Below are positions 11,314-23,643 of a stretch of 64,000 nucleotides of DNA, one piece after another. Position 1 is the first letter of the stretch; each line of letters opens with the position of its first letter. Under the pieces are notes generated by a model, which did no database searches, was not told where the DNA came from, and saw only the letters and a list, made by a program, of their open reading frames with translations. Made by a program: the position numbers and the translations under genes. This DNA comes from Daphnia carinata (taxonomy: Eukaryota; Arthropoda; Branchiopoda; Diplostraca; Daphniidae), in the NCBI RefSeq assembly GCF_022539665.2, contig NC_081336.1, positions 2,728,001 through 2,792,000 on the forward strand, written 5' to 3'.

Positions 11314-12941
11314 TTTTAGCCAATCATTTGGATTTCACGTAACCCAATTCACAATTTTATAGTCTAGCACTTTGTATGCGAATGTGGTTTCATAGGTATG
11401 ACATTGTTCCTCCCCGGGACATTATGTCAACTGGTTTTTTGCAGCGAAACGGTTCGTGGACTGGAACAACAGGACAATTGCAACGCAAGGTATTGATAAT
11501 TGCTAATTCAATTAATTGTGTGCATGATTTCATAATTTTCGGTACTCTAAGGAAGTTGATATGTGCGTCACTATGAGCGTAGCGTCGTCCAGTAAAGCAA
11601 AGATAATCGATATTTCTTATCCAGTGGTATATGCAGATTCAGCTATACTTATCTCTTTCCCAACAGAAAATAGTAGAATCTGGTCTGAAACATCATCGTT
11701 CGAAGTTCCGGTACTGAAATTTAACGGCTGGAACGTTTCAAATTAATTTGTCATTTGATATGTTCTTTAAGGCTTGGATTGCCATTTTGGTTACGTTCAT
11801 TACTACCGTTCTAGTGTCGTGGATCATTGTTCGCGTCAACAATTCAAGACTGGTCGCTAAGACTCCCAGTTTGAGTTACTGGTTTATGTTCTATTTTGGC
11901 TTGTGGACAGCTCAAGGTATATCTCTGATTGGGTGATTTCGAATTTAACTGTACATTTGATTTTTCAATGACAGGTGTTACTCCGAGAAGTTCCTCGACA
12001 TCATTTCGATTAGTTTGCTGCGCTTCTTTGTTTGGGATTTACATCGCCGTCAATTACTTTACGGCGTCTTACACTTCGATTCTATCTACACCAGTGTTTA
12101 AAACGGCTGTCAATTCCGTCGAAGATTTAGCCAGAAGCACAACAGTTAAAACTCTTCTTAACAAAGGATCGAGCACCGAAGAGCTCATTTTGGTAGGACC
12201 ACTCTGCGATATTCATGAATTGATTAACCAATAGCCAAAATCGTTTGTGGTTGCAGTCATCGTCGGATCCGGCTCTAAAAAAAATTGCAGCTCAAATGCG
12301 ACGCCATCCTGAACAAAGAATCGTGAATACATTGACGGTCCACGATATATCTAAAATCATACACGATGACACTGCTCTGATTATGGTGCGTCTTTCAGCA
12401 TTCGCAAGTTGAACGTACAAGCACTAAAAACAACATATCGATACTTAATTGACAGGCCGAATCCAATGCAATATCTCTCATAGAAACTAGCTATAAAGCC
12501 AACCGCAAATGTCTTGTGACTCTGGCTGAGAAAACCTTCCTCAGTCGTCCTCAAGGCTTCACCTATCCGAAGAACAGTCCGATAGCAAAAACGGTTGATT
12601 ACAAGTAATCTACGCTATTACAATTGCACCTGCTATCGATTAGCAAGAAATTATTTGAAAAAATGGAACTAACTGGCACTTGATTTGTCGTTTTACATGG
12701 AAGGCTGCTGCTGATGCATCAAGCTGGATTGATTCAATACGCTGAACGAACGGCCAAATCGCAGAATCCCTGCCGTGTTTCTGATTTGGCAAACGCCCAA
12801 GCTCATAAAATTGCTCCTCTTGGACGAAAGGAAATGAGTGGATCCTTTGTCATCTTGGCTTTGGGCATTGCTACAAGTCTCTTCGTTTTTTTGGTCGAAG
12901 TAATTGTCACAAAAATGAAGAAAGCATTCGCACGCAAATAG
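11003..12941 (+). CDS. Ionotropic-receptor-like ligand-gated channel, IR-A
   Basis: Nine exons: 11003-11167, 11244-11338, 11396-11489, 11552-11710, 11772-11916, 11975-12192, 12257-12385, 12456-12604 and 12704-12941, giving 463 aa. Order: signal/short N-terminus; S1 ligand-binding half (LAVINFGIIEKIVLDILANH, then a GSWTGTTGQLQRK segment); M1 (AWIAILVTFITTVLVSWIIV); a short pore region (SYWFMFYFGLWTAQG); M3 with YFTASYTSILSTP in place of the SYTANLAAF motif; S2; M4 (SFVILALGIATSLFVFLVEVIV). There is no amino-terminal domain, as in divergent arthropod IRs. These act as chemosensory cation channels in dendrite membranes; the ligand is unknown. All nine exon boundaries and phases are shared with IR-B and IR-C. 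Confidence 0.88.
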
Positions 12942-13228
12942 GGGCACGCTTGCTTAAACTTATTGTCATTATTAAGCACAACACTTGATCACTAAGTAGT
13001 TTTTGAATTTCTTACGGCACTTTAAGTTAAGACGGCATAATATTACAAGTCACGTTATATTGTATTCTATTTAACTCGCATTGTATGGCACTACGTTTAG
13101 AAATACAAACGAATTGTAAAAGCAGACATTGCGTTAAGATTCCCACTCCCTCAAGACATGGAAAACCATGGCATAACTAACTGAGTTTTTTCTGAGGAGA
13201 ATGTACTTTCACGAGAAGATTCCATGGT

Positions 13229-13413
13229 GGTCTAGGTGCACAGTTATCCGCGGAACAGCTTCCCTCCACATCTCAATTGAGGCAAATGCGATTGGCAACT
13301 AAACAATTTTTTACATTTTTTGTCAAAGGTGACAAAAAGGAAGGGTAAGATAAATGACGTGGCTTTCGTTCCCTTCCTTTTCCGGTCGTTCTTCACGTGT
13401 CTTGCCAACGGCA
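13229..13413. repeat. Dispersed repeat R1, copy 2
   Basis: It matches 1-192, from GGTCTAGGTGCACAGTTATCC to CTTGCCAACGGCA, with a few substitutions. It lies just downstream of IR-A. Confidence 0.75.
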
Positions 13414-14128
13414 TGTCGATATCCATCGAGCGGTAAAGCCTAGACTAGCCAGATGTTGTTTAGCAAACTTATCATCAGGCACCATATCTGCGAATGACCT
13501 AATTGCAAAGGTTGATTAGTAGGGATGGCCTTTTAATTAATGCATTTATTGATACCTGTTCTGTAAGCTTCGGCTATTTTCCTCCATAAAAGAACTCCTG
13601 GTATCTCCTGGTACTCCTGGTATACATTTTACAAGCTCCTTATCACTGGGCGATGCAACAACTTTAAGTTTCAATAAAATTTGAGAAAAAAAGGGCGTTC
13701 GGTCCCCCTACTCGCACTTCGGGACGCAAACTTTATATCTAATTGACCCTATTCTAAATTGCTCTTGTCTGTCGTCCAAAGTACCCGCTGATACTTCACT
13801 GCGTAGTGTGACTTGACCACCAATCTCAGCCGAACCTTACAGCCTGATTGCGGCTGAATTGATTAGTGTTGTCTCAAGCCGGCTCTAGAAAGAGGCAATG
13901 GCCAGTTTGCCCCTTTCGCCGCTGTTTCTTCGCGGACATTCGCCCATTAGACGACTGAATGACTTTGTTTACGGCCGTTCACAAAGCCACTAGTCGTATA
14001 CCACTACGAGAGTATCTCACGGAGACTTTGCCGAAGACAAGATAGCAAGAAGACGAACACAAAAACTCACGCACGCACGAAAATCGCAATCAACAAAAAA
14101 CTCACTCGCAAAACACTTTCTTCCGCTG

Positions 14129-14889
14129 GTTTCCTTTTTTTCCTTGCGTCAATTCGGTTGGGCGCGTCCCAGTATCTGTTTTTCATTTATTCGCTTTCCG
14201 TGAATGAACAGTGTGACCTGAATAGCAACGCGTTACCGTTGATCCAAGCCGGCTTTAGAAAGAGGGCAATTCCATCCATCCCATCCTCTTTCGCCGCTGT
14301 TTTAGCAGACATTCGCCCATTAGACGACCGTGTATAGATCGGCTGACGTCTGGTACCGTCAGCCACACAACACGGTTGTACTCACTGTCCAGATACTGAG
14401 GAATTGCCAACCCAATTGGGTAAAATAAAAATCATACTTACCTCAAATTCCAGTCTCTCGGTGGCGTCCGTTTCTTCGTCCACCTTGGGACTCTTCGGGT
14501 AGGAGTGGGTATCTCTCCCCACTCCTACCCTAACCAGTAGACACTTTTGTCCAGTGGTTTCCTTTTTTTCCTTGCGTTAATTTGGTTGGGTACGTCCCAG
14601 TATCTGTTTTACACTTCTTCGCTTTCCGTGAATGAACAGTGTGACCTGAATAGCAACGCGTTACCATTGATCCAAGCCGGCTTTAGAAAGAGGGCAATTC
14701 CATCCATTCCATCCTCTTTCGCCGCTGTTTTAGCAGACATTCGCCCATTAGACGACCGTGAATAGATCGGCTGACGTCTGGTACCGTCAGCCACACAACA
14801 CGGTTGTACTCACTGTCCAGATACTGAGGAATTGCCAACCCAATTGGGTAAAATAAAAATCATATTTACCTCAATTCCAGTCTCTCGGC
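14129..14889. repeat. 428-bp direct duplication
   Basis: Segments 14129-14466 and 14557-14889 are near-identical with a period of 428 bp, both starting GTTTCCTTTTTTTCCTTGCG. Each contains the unit CATTCGCCCATTAGACGACC followed by the CTGACGTCTGGTACCGTCAG palindromic stretch that also occurs in the downstream array. On the minus strand each unit contains an excellent splice-donor-like GAG/GTAAGTAT string, but no open frame supports an exon. Confidence 0.75.
14497..14530. repeat. Recurrent hairpin, copy 1
   Basis: The perfect inverted repeat GGGTAGGAGTGGG / CCCACTCCTACCC has an 8-nt spacer. Related hairpins occur at 16533-16565 and 17531-17562, and a single arm at 15578-15604. At 16554 and 17551 the right arm is the start of repeat R2, so the hairpin forms where R2 abuts other repeat debris. 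Confidence 0.75.
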
Positions 14890-15654
14890 GTTGAAAAAAT
14901 GTGGTCCATTTCTTCGTCTTACCGCTCTTCTTCCACTCTACTTTGGACCAAACCTCTAACCAAATTACCTGAAAACAAAGAATTAAAAAACACAGATACG
15001 AAAATAAGGAAAAAGGAGAAAGGCTTACTTTGATTTAAGTTAAATAAAAATCAGCATTCGTCTCACTTTCATTTAATTGAAAACATTATAAGCATTTTTA
15101 CTTTTTCCTTATTTCAATTCGGTCAGTTCCACCTTTGTGTTTGTCGTTAACAGTGTGACTTGAACGGTAATGTCAACCAGTCCCCACAGGTTTTAGCAGA
15201 CTTACGAACCCACCTTTTTACAGTGCTAGGTCGTGGTTGGCCCCAAAACCTGCGGGAAATCCGCTCTGATTTCTCAGCTGACTTTCATTACCGTTGGTTC
15301 AAGCCGGCTTCAGAAAGGGTAAAATGATTATGGCTCTTTGTCCATATCTTTATGCCCTTTCGCCGCTGTTTCTTAGCGGACATTCGCCCATAAGACGACC
15401 GTGAATAGTTCGGCTGACGTCTGGTACCGTCAGTCACACAAACGCAGTCGTTCTCACTGCGCAGACACCGAGATATCACTAACCCAATCGGTAAATCAAA
15501 AATCATATTTACCTCGAATTCCAGGCTCTCGGCGGCGACCAACATTATCCGCCTTCATTCTCCACTCGGTGTCTCTCCCCACTCCTACCCGAAGAGTCCC
15601 GAAGTAAGTACTCCCCCCTTTTCTTCGTCCACAACTAACGTCCACCTTTCTCGA

Positions 15655-16420
15655 CTTGAACGGTAATAGAAATCAGTCCCCACAGGTGGTGCCCCCTTAC
15701 GAACCCACCTTTTTACAGTGCTAGGTCGAGGTTGGCCCAAAACCTGCGGAGAATTGGCGTAGCTGAATTTCATTTTACCGTTGCTCTATCTCTTTATTCT
15801 CCTTTCGCCGCTGTTTCTTAACGGACATTCGCCTATGAGACGACCGTGAATAGATAGGCTGACGTCTGATACCGTCAGTCACACAAACACAGTCGTTCTC
15901 ACAGCGCAGACACGACCCAATTGGTAGAGCAAATATCATACTTATCTCGACTTCCATTAATAGTGTGACTTGAACGGTAATAGAAATCAGTCCCCACAAG
16001 TGGTGCCCCCTTACGAACCCACCTTTTTACAGTGCTAGGTCGAGGTTGGCCCAAAACCTGCGGAGAATTGGCGTAGCTGAATTTCATTTTACCGTTGCTC
16101 TATCTCTTTATTCTCCTTTCGCCGCTGTTTCTTAACGGACATTCGCCTATGAGACGACCGTGAATAGATAGGCTGACGTTTGATACCGTCAGTCACACAA
16201 ACACAGTCGTTCTCACAGCGCAGACACGACCCAATTGGTAGAGCAAATATCATACTTATCTCGACTTCCATTAACAGTGTGACTTGAACGGTAATAGAAA
16301 TCAGTCCCCACAAGTGGTGCCCCCTTACGAACCCACCTTTTTACAGTGCTAGGTCGAGGTTGGCCCCAAAACCTGCGGGGAATTGGCGTAGCTGAATTTC
16401 ATTTTACCGTTTCAAGCCAT
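15655..16420. repeat. 314-bp tandem repeat array
   Basis: CTTGAACGGTAATAGAAATC starts at 15655, 15969 and 16283, giving an exact 314-bp period, two full units and a partial third. Each unit contains a GAACCCACCTTTTTACAGTG block and a GACGACCGTGAATAGATAGG block. A more diverged unit precedes it near 15120-15560, and an isolated piece lies at 21448-21525. Confidence 0.88.
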
Positions 16421-16532
16421 CTACAGAAAGGGTAAAACAGTAAGTAGTAAAGCAAAAATCCTATTTACCGCGAATTTCAGTCTCTCGGCGGGGACCAACA
16501 TTACCCTCTTCAATCTCCACTTGGGCCTCTTC

Positions 16533-16760
16533 GGGTAGGAGTGGGGAGAGATACCCACTCCTACCTAATAGAGGAAGTGACGTCTCCATATTCCAATAAT
16601 GTTTCGCATCCCTGTCTCCTATGGTGGTTTTGGTAGGGTGGCACCTTCGATAATGATTGGATTGAGTTGCCAACTTTCGCCAACAGGTGCACTTTCACGG
16701 GCATCTCATGTCGGTTACGCGGCGTGATTCACGGTTTCTCCCGCCAGAGGATGGAACATC
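16533..16760. repeat. Dispersed repeat R2, copy 2, with hairpin
   Basis: The left hairpin arm is at 16533-16545 and the right arm at 16554-16565. R2 sequence then runs to about 16760 (CTAATAGAGGAAGTGACGTC, then GGCGTGATTCACGG). Confidence 0.65.
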
Positions 16761-17530
16761 TGTGGACTCACAGAGCACAAGCAAAGAGAAAAACGATGTT
16801 GAAAACAGTTTTGAAATTGCTTCGTTTTCTTGTAGGCGAAAACATTAAGAAAATTCAATATTTTTACCGAATATCGCTGGCGCCTGTATCTCTTTTCAGA
16901 TGATGACTGAAGTCGCAGGTGCGATTAAGCACATTAGTTTTCATTTTAAAAATTTCTTTTCGAAATTTTAACGAACATATTTGCTGAATTGGAATCTTTA
17001 GGCTTTTTCGAATGGTGTTCAATGATTTCCTTGAAGATAAATTGATTTCAAATTAAACGAATGTACATTTTTGTTGGCGCCGTGAAATGGCTTGTGATGG
17101 TAGCATATGCATTGAGCGATGGCATTTTCTGAATTTCTTTTACGACTTTACGCATTTCAATATCTTCATTTAAATGAGTAATTATTTCCGTTTAAGCTTT
17201 TAAAAATAAAAAAACATGTAGAATTAAATATTTCGAATTGTTAACACATAAATAGGAAAATTCATCCGAGTGCAGTATCTGTTTCTGGATCCCAAAAAAT
17301 ATAATAAAATGTTTCTTTGGACTTCTAAATACAACGATTTGTAGTTCGGTAATGAATTAAAAGAATAGTTATATGCATTCTGGAATATTTTTACACACTC
17401 GTAATGCATAATCGAATTGATTTTTCAGTTAAGGTGCCTTACTGCCTTTTATGCAAATTTTCAGGAAGTAAGCCGGAAGTAACGAAGAAAAGAAAGTCTT
17501 ACCCTCTTCATTCTCCACTTGGGCCTCTTC

Positions 17531-17760
17531 GGGTAGGAGGGGGAGAGACACCCACTCCTACCTAATAGAGGAATTGACGTCTTCATATTCCAATAATGTT
17601 TGGCAGCCCTGTCTCTCCTATAGGTGGTTTTGGTTGCGTGCACTGTCGATAATGATTGGATTGAGTTGCCAACTTTCGCCACCAGGTGCACTTTGCCGAA
17701 GGTCCAGTTTCGGTTACCCGCCGTGATTTGCTGTTTTTGCCGCCAGAGCAAGTGAACAAC
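17531..17760. repeat. Dispersed repeat R2, copy 3, with hairpin
   Basis: The hairpin arms lie at 17531-17543 (one mismatch) and 17551-17562. R2 body sequence (CTAATAGAGGAATTGACGTC) follows. Confidence 0.65.
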
Positions 17761-18177
17761 CGTCGGTATTTACAGTTTTTAGTTTTTTTACGTTACCCTA
17801 TGCTGCCAATCGGAGGCGAACGTTCCAACTCTCGTACGACTCAGAACATGTTAGCTAATCGCCTTCGGCTATTACTTTTGAAACGCCGGATAAAAAATCT
17901 TTCGATTTACGCGATAATTCGGTTTGCACGTATAGAGACGCTAATATTCGTTGAAGGGTTAATTGCACTAGTCCCTGCAATCAATGGAAATTTGAATAAC
18001 TAAGCGGGGCGATACGACCAGATCGGGTTACGCATTTCTCTTAAAAAAGGAGAGAGAATCTCTTAGATCGCATTTTCTTTTATCCACTTCAATGCAATAA
18101 AGACAATTAATTACAGCTATTGATACATGACACTTTGAAAAAACAATATACATCGATCCATTCTGCTTAGTTTGTTC

Positions 18178-18711
18178 TTAAGCAGAGGGATATTCCGGCT
18201 TGGCCGCTTCGGTCGTAGTAGGATATCCTGTTGGCTTGTTGTAAGAGGAAGGCTTGTATTCCGGATAGCGAGCCTCGCCTTCGTATTTGACGTCAGCAAC
18301 GTATCCATTTTGATCCGCCTTGTACGTGACGATCTGAGTGCGACCATCGGGTAAAACGACACGGTAGGATCCAGTGGTCACCTTGCCGTCACTCTCTTGT
18401 TGGTGAGAGTAGTCGTTCTTGCTCGGCTCATCTTTAACAGCCCACGCAAAGGAATGCGGCATTGGGGCCTGCTAGAAATTAAATATATTATTAACTTGGG
18501 TTTTAGTAAGCATGGACAATAGTTACCTGTTGCTCGTAAGAAGGCTTGGCTACTCCATTTGTATATTGTGGCTGCTCTTGTCCAGCAATCAAAACGACGG
18601 CCATTGAGACGAAAGCGATGATGATTTTGACCTATTATTTCGTACGAGAATTAGTATAGTGTATACTAGTAATTTTAAAAAATTAAATTGAAAGAATGAA
18701 TTGACCTGCAT
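18178..18711 (-). CDS. RR-type cuticle protein, CP3
   Basis: Exons 18706-18711, 18527-18631 and 18178-18471 give 134 aa. The signal is MQVKIIIAFVSMAVVLIAG and the mature start is QEQPQY. The R&R domain is intact (GSYRVVLPDGRTQIVTYKAD, then GYVADVKYEGEARYP), with a YNKPTGYPTTTEAAKPEYPSA tail. Exon structure and the MQ-only first exon match CP1 and CP2. A TATA-like motif is at 18781-18787. Protein identity to CP1/CP2 is high but introns and flanks differ, so this is an older family member than the CP1/CP2 pair. Confidence 0.93.
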
Positions 18712-20275
18712 TTTGTGGAAGTTGTTGTACGGAGAAGAAACGAGAAGAGACTGATGACTTTACCGAGTCCACTTGGCCGCTTATATACTTGCATAGGTAG
18801 CCTAACACAGAACAACTCGGTAGCCATTCCAATAGGGCGGTAATGAGTTATTATTATGATTCTTCCGGTGAGAAAAAGAAAAGGGAAACTTGTCAGGAAA
18901 AAAAAAACTGAAACGATTATCGTCGATGCACGTTCACTTTTGCGGTTAACGTCACGATCAGACTTTCATCCAGCTCGCAATTTACGTCCTCCCACATTTC
19001 TCTTACATGTGTTCCAGGCCTTCATACTTGTTCCACGTGTATACATTACACATCCTTATTACGACATCGAAATCGATGTCACTCCGGCTCTGTTTACAAT
19101 TTATAGGCTCACGTTTTCTATTCTGCGTGACACGTTCCAAACTGCATGTTCGTAGTCAATAATTTTTCATTTGATTATGCGGTGTCCACATCGGTCCGAA
19201 TATCTAAAAAGCAGGTACGCATGTCCAATGGGTGTAATCCAAGTGACTCAATCACGGGGAGGAAAGGGCCTGCAATTGTTTATTCTCTTTGTGGCCAATG
19301 GTCTGTTTAAAGGCCAATGTAGAACAAAAAGAAATCGTGAAACTATGGTCATAAAGCGTCCGATGAGAATTCCGGCAGCATGTCGTGAAAGGGATCCGAG
19401 AAAACTCCGTTTGCACGAGAACCGAAAGAAAATACCGCGGGACCGCCATCCATTAAATTGCAGCGTCTTCAACCGTTTGTGTCTCCAGTCAATGGATCTA
19501 ATAGTTTGAGAAATCGCTTGCGGAGATAATCCGGAATGCCTCCCGTGTAGCTCTCTCTTCTTCGTTTTGATTGCCCAACGCCCTTCGATGATACCAAAAG
19601 AATCAGGTGAAACTTGCCAATGACAGTTACGTTTTGATAAAGTGGCGTGCGTCTTGCACAATTCGAAAGGAGACATTGAGATGGGATTTCTTTTTATGGA
19701 CTTGATAATCGTTTCAGTGAAAGTCCCATCGATTTTTCTGGTTTTGACTTTGGAACAATTTGCATATTCACATGTGTAATTTTCAGAATTACTTTTTTCT
19801 TCATTTATCCGGTGAAAACACCTCGATAACGTGACTTTTATCTTCGAAAATAAGCTGGTATTTGATGTTTGTAGTGTTTCATTGCTGTTTAAACGGTACG
19901 AAACGTTACCAATGACCCAATCATATCAGCTGTTGAAGTATAAACCGTTTGTCACACCTGGAATAACGTGTTTCTCACGTTAGCTTTTTTTTTTTTTGGA
20001 GACAATGGTTTCTCAAGAACTTCGTTTCATTTTTAAAAACCGTTAGGTCATGATATTGGCGCTTCTGATATTTTCATGAAATGCTTCAACTGCAAACTGG
20101 GGTTCTCATTAACATCCCACTGCAGGATATCTTGACTTTGATGGCAACAGGTGAATTAATTTCGTATACACCCATTTGCATACTTGATTGGTAAGCTGGC
20201 CATCCGCCAACGTATAATTATCACGTTAATCTATCAACGGTCCTTTTCATTGTATTGGGTATTCGATGGTGGTCA
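18712..20275. other. Intergenic, no supported gene
   Basis: It contains the CP3 promoter at the left. ORFs up to 142 codons on the minus strand (19248-19676) show no signal peptide, domain or paralogue. A T13-14 tract lies near 19985. Nothing else is visible. Confidence 0.5.
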
Positions 20276-21065
20276 TTACATGTCACCAGGAAGGGGATCG
20301 TCGTTGTAGGTTGCGAAATCTTCCGAGTACCGCCGAGAAGCGTCCGAAAACGAAGGAGCAGCAGCCGAAAAGAACGGAGAATTTCCCGTAAAGGATGGAC
20401 GAGGTGGGAGAAAAGACGGGTCACCTGCTGGAAACGACGGACCGGTGGCGGACGAGTAAGACGGAGCAGAGGCGGAAGAGTAAGACGGAGCAGCCGCAGA
20501 AGAGTAAGACGGAGCGGAATGAGATGAAGGAGCCGAATACGATGGAGCTTGAGAGGAATAAGATGAAGTTGGAGATGAATAAGACGGGCCAGATGGATAA
20601 GCAGGAGCTGAAGCATCAGATCCAGCATCACCGTGGTTGAATTCCCAATAATGCTCACCAGTACCACCAACGGAATCATCCCACATTAGCTGAAATTATC
20701 AATAGCAAATTCACGATATGATAAAAAAAACAAAAACAGATAGACGCAAAATGAGACTGACCTTAGTGCGGAAACGGTGATCTTTCGTTTGATGGAACAG
20801 ATTACGCCTGTGAAAAGGATTGCCAAGATTGTAACCGTATTCGTATTCAGATTGGCTCGGTGCGCTGGCGTATTGAAAATAAGCGCTGCCTTTCTTCCGC
20901 AACGAGGAGGCGATCTTTGTCGGTCCATCGGCCAAGGTGGATGCCACGACAGCACTGAAAAACAGAGTCTAATCCACAAGGAACGTAACAATATGGGGAT
21001 TTAAATAATTCTTAAAGATATGTGCGCACATATTTGTTTGGACTTACCACGAAATGGAGTTTCAT
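20276..21065 (-). CDS. Secreted cuticle-like protein with Ser/Tyr/Pro/Ala repeats
   Basis: Exons 21048-21065, 20762-20968 and 20276-20689 give 212 aa. The intron 1 acceptor (GGATTAG at 20969-20975) gives a clean signal, MKLHFVTLFFSAVVASTLA; the nearer CAG would break the frame. The mature part has a YEYGYNLGNPFHRRNLFHQT block and a MWDDSVGGTGEHYWEFNHG block. A low-complexity tail of PSYSS/APSYS-type repeats follows (roughly residues 100-180). TATA-like sequence lies near 21121-21128. The layout suits a structural cuticle or matrix protein, and cuticle genes flank it. No named family is recognised. It is not an R&R protein by the usual motif. Confidence 0.78.
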
Positions 21066-21863
21066 GATGCGGAGGATAGTGGGATGTGTAGGACTACAAC
21101 GTTCTGACGAATAGAGCAGGCTTTATATATGGTTTAAGCCGTAAGTTTGTAACGGCTTTAGATAACTGGAGTGTAGCCATTATTCGGACATGGATTCACT
21201 TGAGTTTTTCTGTTATGTTCCACGGACAAAAGCTTTACGTACCGGTAAATGCCACTGATGTGAATTTATTGCTCGTTTGTTATGTCGTAGGCGATCACAA
21301 CGGGTTCAGAAGAAATTCCAGTAGTAAATACGATACACGTGCGGGAACTCTGTGGTTCTAAATAAATTGTAGAAAAAAAAAGATGCTGTGTTACATGACC
21401 CTATCCTTTTCCCCAAGCGTTTCAACAACGCGAAGTTTCAATAATGTTTGGGGAAACTTGAACGGTAATAGAAATCAGTCCCCACAGGTGTTGCCCCCTT
21501 ACGAACCCACCTTTTTACAGTGCTAGGTATGGTGCTAGGTGTAGGTGGTAACTTTTGCCACTAGGTGCACTTTTACGGACGTCTCGCCTCAGTTACGCGG
21601 CGTGATTTATAGTTTTTCCCGTTAGAGCGACTGAACAATTGTAGAGACTAGCAGCCTTAGCAACTTCAAATGTTGTAAATGGAATACAGTGAAGGTAAAA
21701 TGAGAAAAGTCTCATCATATTTCCTAGCCAGATAAAAAAGAAAACTAAAATCACTTTGTTCATTTCCATGCAACATATACATATAATTACAAGTACTGAG
21801 ACTGAAAATTAAACCCACAGAAAACAAATGGATTCCTTTTCTTGAGTTCTGTCATTTAGTTTG
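21066..21863. other. Spacer with repeat debris
   Basis: It carries the promoter of the gene at 20276-21065 and an isolated fragment of the 314-bp unit (about 21448-21525) joined to degraded R2 sequence (about 21545-21640). No gene is seen. Confidence 0.5.
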
Positions 21864-22410
21864 TTAAACAGTTGGGTATTCTGGTTTAGCCGCTTCAGAA
21901 GAGGTAGGATATTCCGCTGGTTTGTTGTATGAGGAAGGCTTGTATTCGGGATATCGAGCTTCACCTTCATATTTAACGTCGGCAACGTACCCATTTTCAT
22001 CGGCTCTGTAAGCGACGATCTGAGTGCGACCATCGGGCAAAACGACACGGTAGGATCCAGTAGTCACCTTGCCATCACTTTCCTGTTGATGTGAGTAGTC
22101 ATTCTTGCTAGGCTCATCTTTGACAGCCCACGCAAATGAATGTGGCATGGGGGCCTGTTGAAAATTCAATTGTAATAGAAAGATATATTTTGTTATCTTG
22201 TCTCTGAAGGATTTAAATTGTAGAATGTTTACCTTTTGCTCATAAGATGGTTTTGCAACATTACTATCATATTGAGAATTTTCCTGTCCACCAACCAAGG
22301 CAATGATGGAAACAAAGACAGCGATAAACTGGATCTGCTATTACAAAAACATTATGAAAATTAACAATAATTTATTTAGATGTTTAAGTTACAATGATAA
22401 GCACCTGCAT
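21864..22410 (-). CDS. RR-type cuticle protein, CP4
   Basis: Exons 22405-22410, 22233-22334 and 21864-22154 give 132 aa. The signal is MQIQFIAVFVSIIALVGG. The domain core is GSYRVVLPDGRTQIVAYRAD followed by GYVADVKYEGEARYP. The exon 2/3 junction is one codon shorter on each side than in CP1-CP3 (YEQK/APMPHS). TATA-like at 22474-22481. It is the most diverged of the CP1-CP5 set in its leader and N-terminus. Confidence 0.92.
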
Positions 22411-22889
22411 GTTGTTGGAGGAGCTAACAAATTCAAGATAGAACTGATGATTTGAACAAGTCTCCAATGCCATCTTATATAGTTGCACGGCTGTGAAATG
22501 GTGCATGAGGTATAGCATCCATGGATTCCCTCAGATTTCCCTTCAGGATGGTCGTGACTGACTTATAACCATGCTTTCGACGAGGAAACAAGTAAAAAGC
22601 GAAACTATACGAAAAAGAAAAAGGGAACTTTATGATTGTTTTTGTCCACTTTTGTGGTTTCTAACTGTCACCTTGCTACTGGTTGCTTACACTTTCATTA
22701 GTTGAGGGTACGGAGAAACGCTGACGACATTGTGTTTTCATTTTTTACGTTAAGATGTCTACCCCTTGCGAAGCACTGTCACTTGCGTAATTACCGATTT
22801 GGTGCGTAAGAAAGGGTTGCAAATTAGGGATTCCATCTATTGCGAACGACAGCATTAAGCTCGTGCGGACTACTGAGCAGGCAAATAAA

Positions 22890-23330
22890 TATCAACGGTT
22901 AGATGTGCTGCAGATGGGCGCGAAATTTTTATCTAAACCGACTACGACTGCAATTCAAGACACAATGCGTTTGACTAAGTCGTAGAGGATGAGCATCGTT
23001 TTGTCCTATTGGCTGTTCTCTTTCGATTTCCTTGCCCTACCCTTAAAGTCAGATAAGTGGGAAAAAACAAAGAAACGATGGGAAGGGTTAGTTTCTAAAA
23101 ATCGTCAACAAAAAGCAAAAGGCATCTTTCAGAAAATGGCCACTTGCGAAATGCAAATCAAGCAAAAAAGGCAGAAATCCCCAAAAAATTTAAATAAAAA
23201 TGATGGGAAGGGTTAGCATCTAAAAGCAAATGCAATGCATGCAAAAAAACATTTTTAGGAAAGTGCCCGTTTGGGAAATGTAAATCCAAACAAAACCCTT
23301 AGAATAATCCATGGCGGGAAAAGCCGTAAT
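22890..23330. repeat. Duplicated noncoding block N, copy 1
   Basis: It is homologous to 27565-27930, from TCTAAACCGACTACGACTGC onward. Both copies hold an internal direct repeat of the GATGGGAAGGGTTAG...CTAAAA unit. The ORF in each copy (22989-23216, 27623-27850) looks similar at its ends but is frameshifted in the middle, so it is not a conserved protein. Confidence 0.7.
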
Positions 23331-23643
23331 TAATTCCAATACTGTAACACAATAAAAAGTTTTTGTTTAACTGTTGTATTTCGATAATTTCATGATCCGA
23401 ATATATTTTTTTTTGTGAATCATGTCTAGGTCCAACTATTACTGCTGGTGACGGCATTTTTCCGAAGCAATCGGCCTATATCACTCTCAATGGATCGCTG
23501 TATCGATTATGCATTATACTATTAAAAGTATCTTTTATGTCCTGTTGTCGATTAGTACTGGCTAAGCCAGTAAGAAAAACAAGTAATTATCAGGTGTTTT
23601 ACAACAGACGGTCGTATACTAATGCAGGCAAAATGACATCAGA

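Larger units (their letters stand above)
12942..18177. other. Repeat-rich gene desert
   Basis: I see no credible gene in these 5.2 kb. It holds an R1 copy, two R2 copies, a 428-bp direct duplication, a 314-bp tandem array and three copies of a 13-bp-stem hairpin, each listed separately. Short minus-strand ORFs in the array share peptide strings only because the DNA repeats. The interval 16760-17530 is AT-rich with nothing recognisable. Confidence 0.6.

Noticed and set aside
11376-11395. Extending IR-A exon 3 upstream to the in-frame ATG
   Set aside because: Comparison with IR-B and IR-C shows the conserved acceptor just before the YDIVPP/YEIVPP codons; upstream bases are intron.
14609-16313. 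Minus-strand ORFs sharing a RRQPIYSRSS-type peptide across the repeat units
   Set aside because: Peptide sharing follows from the tandem DNA repeats; frames are broken by stops in several units.
19248-19676. 142-codon minus-strand ORF
   Set aside because: No domain, signal, paralogue or plausible composition; an overlapping plus-strand ORF is equally open.
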